A stretch of DNA of 64,000 nt. Origin: Hydrangea macrophylla (taxonomy: Eukaryota; Streptophyta; Magnoliopsida; Cornales; Hydrangeaceae). A program made the translations under genes and the position numbers. The stretch covers positions 43,035,100-43,099,099 of the forward strand of contig CM066984.1 in NCBI GenBank assembly GCA_033977485.1, written 5' to 3'. Below, one piece after another: positions 45,046-57,285 of this stretch. Position 1 is the stretch's first letter. Each line of letters begins with the position of its first letter. Under the pieces are notes generated by a model that did not search any database, was not told the origin of the DNA, and saw only the letters and a list, made by a program, of their open reading frames with translations.

Positions 45046-46990
45046 ATGTCGCAAGCACAGTTTGGTACAGAATTCCACTACAAGACTAGTCAGAAGAGAG
45101 ATGGCACAAGAAGCAAACGCAAGAGAAATAGCAGAGTTAAGGGCCATAGTGGAACAATAGGCAGGAAAGTTGACTAGGATGATGACCATGATGGAAACAA
45201 TGGCACGACAGCCGCTCGTAGCTAACCCACCAGTCGTCGATCCTCCTCTGCATGTTAGAGAGGAGGATTGGTTTGATAATCCAAAAAGAGCTGAAATATT
45301 GAGAGTAGAAAAGGAAAGGGTAGAGAAGGAAAGGGTGGAGAAAGAGAAAATGATGACTGAGAAAGCAGAGAAACTAGAAATGGTAGTCCGAAAGGCCCAT
45401 GGAGTTAACACTTACTTGCTAGAATTAGAAGGGATATATGACGGAGTTTGCGAAGTATTACCTGTCGGATTCAAGATGCTAGTGTTTGATAAGTTTGATG
45501 GCATGGGGAACCCCGTAGCCATATTTGGATGTGCATAGGGGCTTTCCAACCAAGAGGTTTGAGCACAACCATGATGGTAGTTCTATTCCAGCAGACATTA
45601 ACCAGAGCTGCCTTATCGTGGTACCTTATATTAGAGCTTGGCAAGACCAGAATTTGGGAGGAGGTTGTTAAGTCGTTTGTGGCCCAATACGAGTATAATC
45701 AGGACTTGGACGTCACTATTCGAGATCTAGAAACTACCAGGCAAGGGAACAAGGAATCTTTTGCTGAGTACTTGAGTCGTTGGAGAGGAAAAGTGGCTAA
45801 AATGGTGCAGAGGTCAACTAAAAAGGAACAAATCAGGATGTTAATGAAAAACCTTCAGCCCGTCTACCAAGAGAAAATGAGATTTCAATCCATCAACACC
45901 TTTGCCAAAGTGTTTGATGTGGGAACTAGGATTGAAGACGCAATACAAGAAGGGTTAATCAAGAGAGATGAACCGGTGAATAGGTACAGGCATCCGAATT
46001 ATGGGACAGGAGGGGGGCACTCAGGAGGACATTAGGGACCTACAGATGTAAACGCGCTAAGTGGGCCAGAGAAAAAGTTTGATATAACAAGAAGTTATTC
46101 AAAAAGAGAAGGGGATAAGCCGTTAAGAAAGTTTTCAGATCTGGGGGTATCGCTATCTACAACCCTCGACAGACTGTTAGCAAAGGAGCATCTTCGCCTA
46201 TTAGAACCACAGTCGAGGCCAAACCCGCTTCCACCAAACTTCAAAATTGATTTGCACTGTAAATTTTACCAGGAGCAGGGACACTCTACTGACCGATGCT
46301 TAAGGTTGAGGCATGAGATCCAAGATTTGATAGACAAGAAGGTAATATCTGAACCACTGGCCAATCCACCGAATGTCACCAAGAACCCGCTACTGAATCA
46401 CTATGCCGTGCCACCGCCTGGGATTTACTATTTGGAAAATGAAGGAAGTCCTTTTGATCCATCAGAATTCATCACTAAGTTGGGGTACCTAAAAAGGTTT
46501 TGTCAGATACCGGGGGATTTAGTAATCTGCACTTTAGGCGAGCCAACGGACAGAAGCAAGGGGAAGGTAATGAAAGAAGCTGCTATTACAGATTGGTGGG
46601 CACCTGAGGCTGACAACTCCATTTGGTATGAGGAGGACGACAGCCAGAACATTAATCCAGTAAAAGAAGATCCTTGGTATGAGAGTGAAAAGGAAGAGGA
46701 AAGTCTGAAAATCACTGAAGCACAAGATGATCTATGGGTAAGAGAAGAAATAAGCCATTTGACTAGGTCTCGAAGACACAATGAACTTGAGGGGGATCAC
46801 CCGAGCAAGGAATTGGACAAGGGAAAAGGGAAGATGAATGAGGAGGAAGAAGAAGTTAGGGTCTTATAACAAATGAAGAAGACACAGGCAAATATCACAA
46901 TTTGGGGGCTACTGATCGCTTCTAAGCGTCACAGATAGGCAGTACTCGACGCCCTCAATCAGTCGGATGTTTCCATTAATGTCACCTTAG
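45046..46990 (+). pseudogene. E3 gag
   Basis: The first Met is at 45046; a stop lies near 45158 and a frame change at about 45530. After that a single frame runs with stops only at 46036, 46869 and about 46937. Seen in order: a coiled-coil EKERVEKERVEKEK, KLEMVVRKAHGVNTYLLELEG, FDKFDGMGNP, CIGAFQPRG, AALSWYLILELGK, NQDLDVTIRDLETTRQGNK, SFAEYLSRWRGK and the knuckle CKFYQEQGHSTDRC (46258-46299). A highly acidic region follows. It is closely related to E2 gag. Confidence 0.88.
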
Positions 46991-47004
46991 AGGATCTTGT
47001 CAAA

Positions 47005-48167
47005 ATGATCAATAAAAGCCCAACTCTCGCTATCTCATTTACCATAGCAGATTTACCTCTTGGGGGACCAGCTTATAATAAACCATTGCATATCACCATC
47101 GAATGTCTAGGAAACTCTTTGTCCGCTTGTCTCGTTGACAATGGGTCTGCTCTGAATGTATACCCATTTTGGACAGCCAAGAGGATGGGGCTTAATGAGG
47201 CAACATTTATACCGTCAGAACAAAAAGTAAGGGCCTATGACAACACTCAGGAGGCAGTTATGGGGATCATTTTCCTAAATCTCTCCATTGGGTCTATAGA
47301 AAAGGAAGTAGAATTCCAGATCATCGATATTCCTACATCATTCAACCTGTTTTTGGGAAGGCCATGGCTAGAGAGTTTGGGTGCCATTCCGTCAACCCTC
47401 CATAAAAAAGTCAAATACATTTGGGGGAATAAAGTTTGCGACATTCTGGGGGATAGTTGGATGCATATGTCTGAAGCCTCATCTAGCGCTCCAGTTTCGG
47501 AAGTACAAATGCAAGAAGAAGAAGCAAGCTTGGGTGGATTCGAATTCATTAATGTGATAAAAGATAACAAGCTGAAGGAGTTCCTGCCACTTTATTTTGA
47601 CCAATATACGAGTCCGTTAGTGGCTGGGATTATGAGAAAGATGGGATTCTTCCCGGGGATGGGTCTGGGTAAGAAGCACCAAGGATTGCTAGAATTTTCG
47701 AACATCATCTCACAAACAAATGCTCACGGGTTAGGATATCAGCCTACAAAGGATGAAATGAAGAAAAAGAAGAAAGCGGCCAATGTGCCAATGTAACCTG
47801 ACCTGAAGACTCTCAACGGGTACTTTATGAAAAAAGGGGAGGATTTTCCGTTTTGTGGCTTCCTAGACCCAACGATAGATAGTGTGGATAAGCGTGTGAA
47901 ACCAGGATTCGAGATATTCTTTGCACATAACTTCTTCGACTATGAGGATCCTTACCTTTAGGCACCTGCAAAATCTGCTATTTCTCAAGATTGGGTTTGT
48001 ACTTTGGATGGCTCAACAATGAAAGACCTGCTGGAAGAAGAACACAGGAGAATCAGAAAGTATAGTCTTGGGGAGATTATGAATGAAGATGGGAACGATC
48101 AAAATGAAGAAAAAAATGGGAAAAATAAAGCAGAGGGAGAGAAGCTAGAACATAAAGAAGAACCAGA
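47005..48167 (+). pseudogene. E3 protease and G-patch region
   Basis: Protease motifs are LVDNGSALNV (about 47129-47160), which keeps Asp and Gly, and FNLFLGRPWLESLG. The G-patch segment MGFFPGMGLGKKHQGLLEF lies near 47640-47700, with HGLGYQP after it. Stops lie near 47796 and 47961. The same frame then continues through DWVCTLDGS to the solo LTR at 48168, and resumes at 53044 with EEEEMEEITQTED. Allowing for the inserted length plus TSD, gag, protease and the start of RT share one frame. Confidence 0.87.
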
Positions 48168-49204
48168 TGTCACGCCCCGGAGTAAGCCAAAAATAGGGAA
48201 AATTAAAATTTTCCTTTATGGGTCTGTAGACACGTGACTGGTTGATTAACCGTTCTGTCCTTCTAACTCCGCACGACATTCATAAGGGCAATGCTAAAGT
48301 ATAAACATAACTTAAACTTAACAGGATACAAATACAACAGCGGAAATAGAGCAAGTTACAATACATCAGTCTTAATATAAGAGGTCCATACTAAACATAT
48401 TACATAAACTTGAACATAAGAACTACGGAGATAACTATCTTCAATCTCCAACTTGGCTAGATCCTTCTTGGCTCCTCAGTATCGCATCCTGAACTCACCT
48501 CACTATTAACAAACTTGCATCACTCTGGATATAGGAATGCCCAGGGTGTAACATGCCGTCAGCTTTGGAACAAAGCTGAGTGAGAGTCTAACCACACAAT
48601 AATCAATAAAACAAATATCGCTCAACTCACTTTATTGTTCTGTATCTTAGGATACGGTTAATCTCTTATCAAAAGACACATTCTTTCACGGGCATAGCAG
48701 AGGTCTCAATAGAGACATGTAAACAAGTAAGCATATAATCGCATTTCATCATAGAATACATTCTCCTTTCATCGACATGCTCGTGTGTGTCAAAGTACGA
48801 ACAATACTACTATCTTTTCATTGGGATATCGAATCCATAACCTGAACAATGAACTCACAACACATATTCTGGGAACAACACATCCACAGGTCGAAAAGGA
48901 ACAACACTTGACAATGAATCGCTCGATTACACACGTCACTGAGGTGTACAAATCAACTTTAATCGGGAGTCAAATAATTTCCATTACCTTACACGTTCAT
49001 ACGTTTCATAGTTTAGTTCATTAATAACTTCCAATTATAACCATCAAGATTTCGCTACACCTTCAACATTCCATTTCACCCCTTAATACATTCACGATGG
49101 AAACTTTTTGGATCACTATTAACGCAATAATCGTGCCATACAACATACTTATAGCTTGGGTATGAACTCTCAATGGTTAACACACTATATTCATAACAAC
49201 CGAA

Positions 49205-49625
49205 GCACCCACTGGCATTCACACTATTGCCCAATTGGCACTCAAACCATCGCCCAATTGGCACGTTGACTATCGCCCATCTGGTACATTAACTATCGCC
49301 CAACTGGCACTCATACTATCGCCCAACTGGCACGTTGACAGTCGCCGAACTGGCACATTAACTATTGCCCAACTGGCACTCGAACCATCGCCCAACTGGC
49401 ACGCTAACTGTCGCCCAACTGGCACTCAAAACTATCGTCCAACTGGCACGTTGACTGTCGCCCATCTGGCATTCACACTATTACCCAACTTGCACATTAA
49501 CCGTTGCCCAACTGGCATTCACACTATCGCCCAACTGGCACTCAAACCATCGCCCAACTGGCATGCTGACTGTTGCCCTATTGGCACATTAACTATCGCC
49601 CAACTGGCACGTTAACTCAAATTCA
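49205..49625. repeat. Minisatellite in the solo LTR, CGCCCAACTGGCA units
   Basis: About 18 copies of a unit of roughly 23 bp containing ATCGCCCAACTGGCAC, alternating with short variable parts. An ORF runs through it only because the array has few stops; it is not taken as coding. Confidence 0.93.
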
Positions 49626-51339
49626 CTTCTCTTTCTCGATCACATATCTCATTTAATCACATCTCGCTCTTCATGCAATACATACTAACTCATGTCATGA
49701 AATACAAGTTTCCATTATCAATTACTTGTATACATCTCTACTTCTTTCGATTACATCGATAACATGCTATGCATTAACTATTGTGTTTAGCAATCATCAC
49801 AAAGCGTTCATTTATCATCTCAACAGCGGAAACATAATCATATAAACATGAATCACGTAACAAGGATTTGATACCAATAAGCATATCGATAAAACCCTTG
49901 ACATGCTCACATAAGCACTAACACTACCATATCACGAGTAATCACAGCGATACAGATTTCTGGGAAGGATACAGCATCATACACAACGCATTACTATACA
50001 ACACATCATTCAGATAGCTTATAAGTATCTTCAATTAATCTTAATAGAAGTAGAGTGAGGTTAGGAAACTCACCTCGGGTCGCCAATTGCTCAGAAGCAG
50101 CTAAACGTCAAGTTTTACAACAATAAATGGGAGAAACAATAATAAACAGTGAGTGCCACTAGAGGGACAAAATGGTAATTTTACCAAATAAGGTTATAAA
50201 CCTCAAGGTAGTGATCTACGTGTCATTCTAAGTCCAACGCTATTGACTAGACTCAAATCGGAGTCCGTCACATTTTACGAGGTAATATGTAGGGCTTACT
50301 ACACTAATGCGGGCCCTAAAAGACAGGTTGTATTTTTGACCGAGTTGAAAGGTCACCAAACTTAAGGAGAACGATCTAGGCATTATTCTAAGACTCTGGG
50401 AACTGACCGCACATTTTTCCGAGTCCTAGATTATTTATTATGAATTATTGAAGATAATATATGTCAGAAAATACCCGAAAAGTAATCTAAATACATAATC
50501 ATAATTATACTGAGAAATCAATACTTAGAAGTATTTTTATTAAATACTAGATATTAAAATATACTACCAGTATTTATTTCATAATTTTCGGAGCTCGTTT
50601 AGTATTTATAATAATTAATATACCAATAAAATAGCTCCTTAGTAATTATTAAAAATACCAAAACCATAGTCTTATAGCTTTATACTTTATAATACAGTAT
50701 AAAATACTCTTAGGGTCATTACCCAAAGTTTCTAGAATTTATAAACATATATAGGTATTTATTTACTATTTAAATACTATAGAGAGCAATATTTATTATT
50801 TATCTTATACATATGAATAATAAACATTTCTTATATAACCATACTATACAGAGTATATGAAATAATAATTAATAATTTTCTATAAAACATCAATAGGGAC
50901 ATATCCCTAATTTTCTGAAATTTATAAACATACATAGATATTTAAATACTATTTAAATACCATCAAAGGGCATATTTATTATTTAAACTAAGTAAATAAT
51001 AAGTAAAGTATATAACTAACAAATTATAATTTCAGAATATAATACATGTATAAATATAATATTTTCCAGAATATTAAAAGAAACTATTTAATAATACCAT
51101 TAAACTATTTTTAAAACATTAAGCAATAACTAGTATCTATTGATTGAAATAAAATCAATAACTATTGTTTATTAAAACAACTAGATAATTATTTTTATAT
51201 ACTAAAAATAATAGTTTCAGAATATTATTATAATATTTTAGATTTTATAATAACCTTAAAACATAATAATAATATAAAATAATTATTAAACACCTATAAA
51301 ATTTATTATCAATCAAACTCAATAATAATAATATTAATA

Positions 51340-51750
51340 ATCTAAGACCCGACGGGTCAACCCGACCCGACCCGACCTTAAATGGGTAACCCATTTCTAC
51401 TCTCAAGGAAATCCAAACGTGCGACCCGTTGGGTCAGACCCGGCCCAACCAAAACCTAAATGGACTACCCAGATACACAATCACGCAAACCCAACCCCAG
51501 AACTTGCTCGGGTTGAACCAAACCCGAACCTATATCGAACCCGTGCCCGAACCTAACCCATTTATAGTCACAACAAAACCCGCCCTGCTTAACCCGAATC
51601 CGACCAAAACCCAGCCCGACGTCAAAACGACGTCGTGCTACTTAAACCTACCCACGTATTTATTAAACCCGAACCAAACTCAGCCCTTACCCACTAATAC
51701 ACACAACCCAACCCGATCCTAACCTAAACCCGACCCGGTCATGACCCGCT
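51340..51750. repeat. Low-complexity ACCCGACCCG-rich tract
   Basis: Dense AACCCGA/CCCGACC repeats in the solo LTR, with one strand strongly C-rich and the other G-rich. It is bordered on the left by AT-rich DNA. The 97-codon ORF here is a product of the repeat. Confidence 0.8.
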
Positions 51751-53043
51751 TGTTATAACCCTTATTTTTATTTTCTTCTCCGGCGAGCTTGGGCCGCCGG
51801 AAAGTCGCGGGTCGCCGGACAACCTTTCCAGGGCCATAACTCTCTCTTCTCTCCATAAAAATGCATGAAATCAGCGGCAAAAGAACCGGAATGAGGCCCT
51901 CTACAACATACTAGGAGCTTAAGACTGGGTTATTTTGTTTTGGGCACCTACCAGTGGATTATTCTTTTGGGTAAAATCGAGACTAACAGCCTGCATGGCC
52001 TAGCAAACAAACCACATATCAAAAACTGTTCAATGGGGGTTCTAATGGGATCATAAGGGTCAGTTTGGTGTGGATTTTTGTGGTCATGGTGATGTTTCAA
52101 AAATTGAGCTCCAGCGTGGGGCTCTAATGGCAGTCCAAAGCTCACAGAGAGCCTTAGGCTCTATTTGGGAGCTTGCATGTGATTGTGGGTGAGTGTGACA
52201 TGCAGGGGGTCAGAGAGGGTTATATCAGAGTGGGGACTACTTGGGTTACCTCAGGGGGGTCTCGGCTCCTCTCTAACTCCTCCGATCTTCTTCTTCTCTC
52301 TCCTATGCGTGTGTGTGTGTTGATGGGGGATGAGATAGAGATGTTGTAGAGAGGGGGAGTGAAGAAATGGTGGTGTGAATGTGTGGAAGCCATGGGTGTG
52401 GGAGTGAGTGTGTGATATTGGTCTTCTCAAGCTCTTACTCTCACTCTCGGTCTCGATTTGGTCTCCAAAGAAAATTTGTATGGACAGATTTAGGGTAGCT
52501 AGGTTAGAGTGAAATGAGAGGGAGATGGGGCTATATTTATAGAGGGGTGGAGTGAGGGGGTTTATTAAGTACATTGGGTGCACAAATGTACATGTTTGTA
52601 GGTTGTGTGCGTCCAAGTGTAGATTGTGAGGGCACAAGGTGGGGGTATGCGTGCATGGGTGACATGTGGTGGTGGTAGCTGCATGGCTGCCACCTGGGAT
52701 GGTAGGGTCCATGTCTCAGTTTACGTGCAATTGCATGGGATTGCATGCGTATCTCGATTTGTGTGCACAAATACCATTGTGCCTAAGTACGAGGCTATGT
52801 ACGAGCCTAGGTTCAAGTTCGTCTGTGGATCTTAAGTGAAATTTAGAACGTCAAGGTTAAGACTCTTCAATAGATTCTAGGTTAGAATTATCGTCATCGT
52901 AGTTAAAATGTTGATTATAGGATCTTGTGAGGATCCTAACTAGGGTCATCCTAATGGGCCTTCTGTAACCGTATCCTGGGGTGACGTCACTATTCTAAAT
53001 TCCTACGTGGAATTTCTAAAGAAATTCAGGGTGCTACACCAGA

Positions 53044-54160
53044 GGAGGAAGAAATGGAAGAGATTACCCAGACTGAGGATCGGGAAGATCACTTCATCGC
53101 TGAATTAGGAGGAGAAAGCAAGAAAAAATGGATGTTCGAGTCTAGTGATAGGTATCCCCCTCACCCAGAGTCTGTAATGGCCCAAATGAGGCGTCTTTCA
53201 ATTTCTATGTCTATTTTAATCACTCCCAAGAAAGTTAATGAAAATGTGACTAGTTCTACTTACTCATTTGTGCATAAAAGTGACTGTGATGCATGCTATG
53301 AATGTGATGAAATACCTGATGAACTGTAAAAATTAATTAAAAAAGAAAATGAACCTGCATGTAAAATCATCGAAAGCACTTTAAAGATTAATTTAGGGAA
53401 TGAAGATAATCCACAAAATGTTTCTATTGGCTCCATACTTAGTAATGAGGAAAGCAAAGAGTTAATCAATTTAGTAAATGAATTCAAAGATGCCTTTGCA
53501 TGGTCCTATGATGATATGCCAGGAATTGATCCAGAAATAGTCCAATATCATATTCTACTCTTCCCAAACTCAAAACCTGTAAAACAAAAATTGAGGCGAA
53601 TGAGGCCTGAATGGGCGCTTAAAGTGCAGGAGGAAGTTGAAAAGCAGTTAGGAGCTGGATTTTTTATTGTCACCGAGTATCCAGAATGGGTCGCTAAAAT
53701 TGTACCGGTCCCAAAAAAGGATGGTCGCATTAGTGTTTGTGATGATTTCCAGGATTTGAACAAAGCCAACTCTAAGGACGATTTTTCTTTACCCCATATT
53801 GATGTGTTAGTGGACAATACTGCGGGACACGAACTCTTATCCTTCATGGATGGGTTCTCAGGGTATAATTAGATTTTAATGGCACTAGAGGACAGAGAGA
53901 AGACTACTTTTATCATACCCTAGGGAACTTATTGTTATAGGGTTATGCCATTTGGGCTTAAGAATACGAGTGCAACTTCTTAAAGGGCTGCCACCACATT
54001 ATTACATGACATGATCCATAAAGGTGTATGTGGATGACATGATAGTAAAGTCTAAAGAGAGGGGAGGACATTTAGAGGCATTGAGAAAATTCTTTGAGAG
54101 GCTAAGGAAATTCATAATGAGATTAAATCTGCAGAAATGTACCTTCGGGGTCACCACAGG
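53044..54160 (+). pseudogene. E3 pol linker and reverse transcriptase
   Basis: The linker runs from EEEEMEEITQ to CDEIPDEL (stop at 53327). RT starts near MPGIDPEIVQ (53516) and shows VKQKLRRMRPEWA, IVTEYPEWVAKIVPVPKKDGRI, DLNKANSKDDFSLPHIDVLVDNTAGHELLSFMDGFSGYN and, after stops, MPFGLKN. A frame change near 54015 precedes YVDDMIVKSK (about 54024). Thumb motifs LRLNLQKCTFGV-like and LLGFLITQRGIEVDPTK continue to about 54200. Confidence 0.9.
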
Positions 54161-55285
54161 GAAGTTGTTAGGATTTCTGATTACACAAAGGGGAATTGAG
54201 GTAGATCCGACCAAAATTCAAGCCATAACCGAAATGCCATCACCCAAAAATGAAAAGGAGTTGAGGGTATTCTTAGGAAGAATACAGTTCATCAGCCATT
54301 TCATATCTGAACTTACCATAACCTGTGACCCATTGTTTAAGTTGTTGAGGAAAGGGGAAAAGTTTGAATGGGATGACCAATGCCAAAAAGCCTTCAAAAA
54401 GATCAAAACCTACCTCCAAAACCCACCTGTCCTGTCACCTCCCAAACCTGGAAAGCCTTTATTACTATACCTGTCAGTAACCAAGAATTCAATGGGGTGT
54501 ATGCTGACCCAAGAAGAAGAAGTGGGGCGTGTGGAGAAAGCTATATATTATCTAAGTAAGAGAATGACCGGGTATGAGTTGAACTATTCACCATTGGAAA
54601 AAGCCTATTGGGCCTTGGTATGGTGTACCAGCCCGCCGCCTTAGGCACTACATGCTAGCCTTCCCTGTCACCTTAATATCCCGAATAGACCCACTCAAAT
54701 ACCTCTTTGAAAAACCCGCCTTAACCAGTAGGATCTCCCATTGGACCATGATGCTAGCCGAATTCAATATTAGGTATGTCACTTCCAAATCTGTCAAAGG
54801 GAGAGTCGTCGCCGAATATTTAGCTGACCTTGCCAAAGAATCCAAAGAGAAGGGAGAATTTAAGTTTCCTAATAAAGGAGTGATGGAGGTAAAGGAGGAC
54901 TTATGGAGAATGTACTTCGATGAAGCTGCCAATCAGATAGGTTATGGAGTTGGAATCATCCTTATATCACCTAGTGAAGCCCCCGCCCTGTTAGTTGTCA
55001 AGCTCAAGTATAATTTAACCAATAATACAACAAAATATGAAGCATGCATAATTGGGATGGAAGTAGCCCTAGCCTTGAAAGTTGAAAAAATTGATGTTTT
55101 CGGGGATTTAATTTGATAAAATCTCAAGTGAGAGGTGATTGGAGAATAAAACATGAGAAATTGAGACCTTACCATGAATACCTGGAGAGCCTGAAATTAC
55201 AATTTAGGAAAATCTCGTTCTATTACCTCCCCCGTGAGGAGAACCAACCAGTCAATTCCTTAGCAACCTTGGCCTCAATGATCTA
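54161..55285 (+). pseudogene. E3 RNase H and second (archaeal-type) RNase H
   Basis: First RNase H: LLLYLSVTKNSMGCML, AIYYLSKRMTGYELNYSPLEKAYWALVW, then a frame change near 54640 and DPLKYLFEKPALTSRISHWTMM. Second RNase H from about 54898: LWRMYFDEAANQIGYGVGIILI, LTNNTTKYEAC, where the usual Glu is Lys, VEKIDVFGD and, after a frame change near 55115, FYYLPREE.NQ. It corresponds to 25470-26269 of E2. Confidence 0.86.
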
Positions 55286-55304
55286 AATCCCTATAGGGGT
55301 TACC

Positions 55305-56611
55305 ATGATTCCCCTATCCATAGAAGGGAGAACCCGGCCCTCATTTGAGACAATCGTAGCCATTGAAGAAGGAAAGGAGACAGAAATGCCATGGTATCTG
55401 GATGTTTGGAGTTTTATTGAAAAGGGAGAATACCCTGAAGGGGCTTCAAAGAAAGATAAGAAGGCAATTCGGAGGTTTTCAGCTCAGTTTGTGATTTATG
55501 CGGGAAAGTATTGGAAGAAGTCCTATATCGGTTATAACCTAGAATTCCTGCATGGGAGAGAAGCAAGAAGGATGATGGAAGAAATACACGAGGGAGTTTG
55601 TGGACCACACATGAGCGGACATATGTTAGCCAAAAAGATAATCCGGCAAGGGTACTTCTGGACAACTTTGGGTAAGGATTGTTGTGAGTATGTTAGGAAA
55701 TGCCATAAATGTCAGATCCATGCAAATCTTATGCATACCCCACCTTCCCAACTTTATAGCATGACCACCCCTTGGCCATTTTCTGTGTGGGGCATTGATA
55801 TCATTGGTGAAGTAGTTTCGAAAGCCTCCAGCGGGCACCATAATTTACCAAGTGGGTGGAAGCAGCATCATATGCAACACTGAAAGCCAGGGACGTAGTG
55901 AGTTTTATTGAGAAGAATATTATCTATAAATATGGGGTTCTGAGCGAATTCATTTCCGATCATGGTAGCCATTTCCAAGGAGAAGTCATCTCGCTCTTAA
56001 AGAAGTATAGGATCACTCGCCATCAATCCTCCCCGTATAGACCCCAAACAAATGGAGCGGTAGAAGCAGTTAATAAGAATGTTAAAGCAATTTTAGGAAA
56101 GATGACAGATACATACAGGAATTGGCATAAGAAATTACCATTCGCATTATGAGGATACCGAACTTTTATAAGAACTTCGATCGGAGCTACACCATACTCA
56201 CTGGTCTATAGAATGGAGGCTGTCCTACCGGTTGAAGTAGAAATACCCTCTTTGAGAGTTTTGGCAGAGCGAATTAACTGAACATGAATGGCTGGGAGGG
56301 AGATATGAAGAGTTGATGTTACTAGATGAGAAGAGGTTGGCTGCAATAAATCACACTCAGTGATATCAGAAAAGGATAGCTCGTGCTTTCAACAAAAAGT
56401 TTGCCCACGGAAGCTTGCTGAGGGTGACCTGGTCCTCAAAGAGCTTAAAGCGCCCATTTATGAGCCTAGAGGAAAATTCAAACCCGACTGGGTCGGACCA
56501 TACATCATTAAGACACTCCTCTCTGGAGGGGCTGCCTACCTTCTGGACCTAGATGGGGTTGAATTTGAACAACCAATTAACCTCGATCGCCTCAAGAAAT
56601 ATTTTGCTTGA
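55305..56611 (+). pseudogene. E3 integrase
   Basis: N-terminal HMSGHMLAKKIIRQGYFW and CHKCQIHANLMHTPPSQL form the HHCC zinc site. The core keeps GIDIIGE, EFISDHGSHF and TNGAVEAVNKNV, so all three catalytic acids are present, unlike E2. Frame changes lie near 55850 and 56270, with stops near 56150 and 56280. It ends NLDRLKKYFA at 56611. The post-pol motifs follow directly. Confidence 0.9.
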
Positions 56612-56644
56612 AACCTTGTCTTTCAAAATTTCCTACCTTGATGA

Positions 56645-56920
56645 ACTATGCTTGACCTGATTCCCGCTAGGGGATACGTAGGCAACCTGCTCGGTTAGGT
56701 CATAAAAATCTTGGCTAAAAGGCACTTTCCTTCTAGCCTTGGCTGACCTACTATGGACCTGATGCCCATTCGGGGATAAGTAGACAGGCTCACGAGGCCC
56801 TCGGTCCAAATAAAACCCAATGTCTTGAGTTTCCCTTTACCAAACTAGGGGCAAACTTGTGTTTGCCCGGAACTAGAATCAAAGCCCTAAGACTAGGGGC
56901 AAACTTCGTTTGCTAAACCG
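56645..56920 (+). repeat. E3 post-pol motifs: two stem-loops and two PPT-like hairpins
   Basis: Stem-loop motif at 56651-56690 (ATTCCCGCTAGGGGATACGT) and 56742-56790. PPT-like hairpins at 56846-56871 and 56894-56913 (GGGGCAAACTTCGTTTGC). The order matches E2 on its sense strand. Confidence 0.75.
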
Positions 56921-57285
56921 AAGAACCCAGATAATATCTAAACCCATTTTTGGATCTACTGGCTATCAAAATAGGTATTGTGTGGAAGCAAATGAGGATT
57001 CATGGTATAGAATGATTAAAGCTCTAAAGCAAAACTCAAAGCAAAGTAATAAAAGCTAAAAGAGACATTAAGAGGAAAGATTTTCATAACTTGAAAAAAT
57101 TGGAAAAGTGTAAACTACGATTTAACATGATTAGGACATTTTCTAAATACAAGGAAAAGTCTTTTCTAAAAATGAAAATACATCACATGATTCAAACAAA
57201 GCGCGGTAAGAGTAAGCAGGATTTGTCAAAGATTTTTGAAAGTGGAATCTTGTTTGCTTTTCTCTTCTGTATAGTCATAAAGCTA

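Larger units (their letters stand above)
48168..53038 (-). mobile_element. Solo LTR of 4,871 bp inserted in E3
   Basis: Begins TGTCACGCCCC and ends GGGTGCTACA, flanked by CCAGA at 48163-48167 and 53039-53043. A TATA box (CTATAAATATAG) on the minus strand at about 52532-52543, roughly 500 bases from the right end, shows the orientation. No PBS, polypurine tract, repeated ends or element protein was found inside, so it is a single LTR left by recombination. It holds a minisatellite (49205-49625), AT-rich DNA (50450-51330) and an ACCCGACCC-rich tract (51340-51750). Confidence 0.82.

Noticed and set aside
49235..49615. 126-codon ORF with a repeated GTLTIAQLAL peptide
   Set aside because: It is produced by the 23 bp minisatellite; unit length and phase shift along the array and there is no conserved start.
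49205..49625. CRISPR-like direct repeats
   Set aside because: The spacers are as repetitive as the repeats, units are irregular and degenerate, no cas genes occur, and the DNA is plant nuclear.
51429..51722. 97-codon Asn/Pro/Thr-rich ORF
   Set aside because: It results from low-complexity AACCCGA repeats and lies inside a solo LTR.
52251..52712. 153-codon minus-strand His-rich ORF
   Set aside because: It overlaps the TATA region and early transcript of the solo LTR; composition follows GTGTG/GGGAG repeats and there is no domain.
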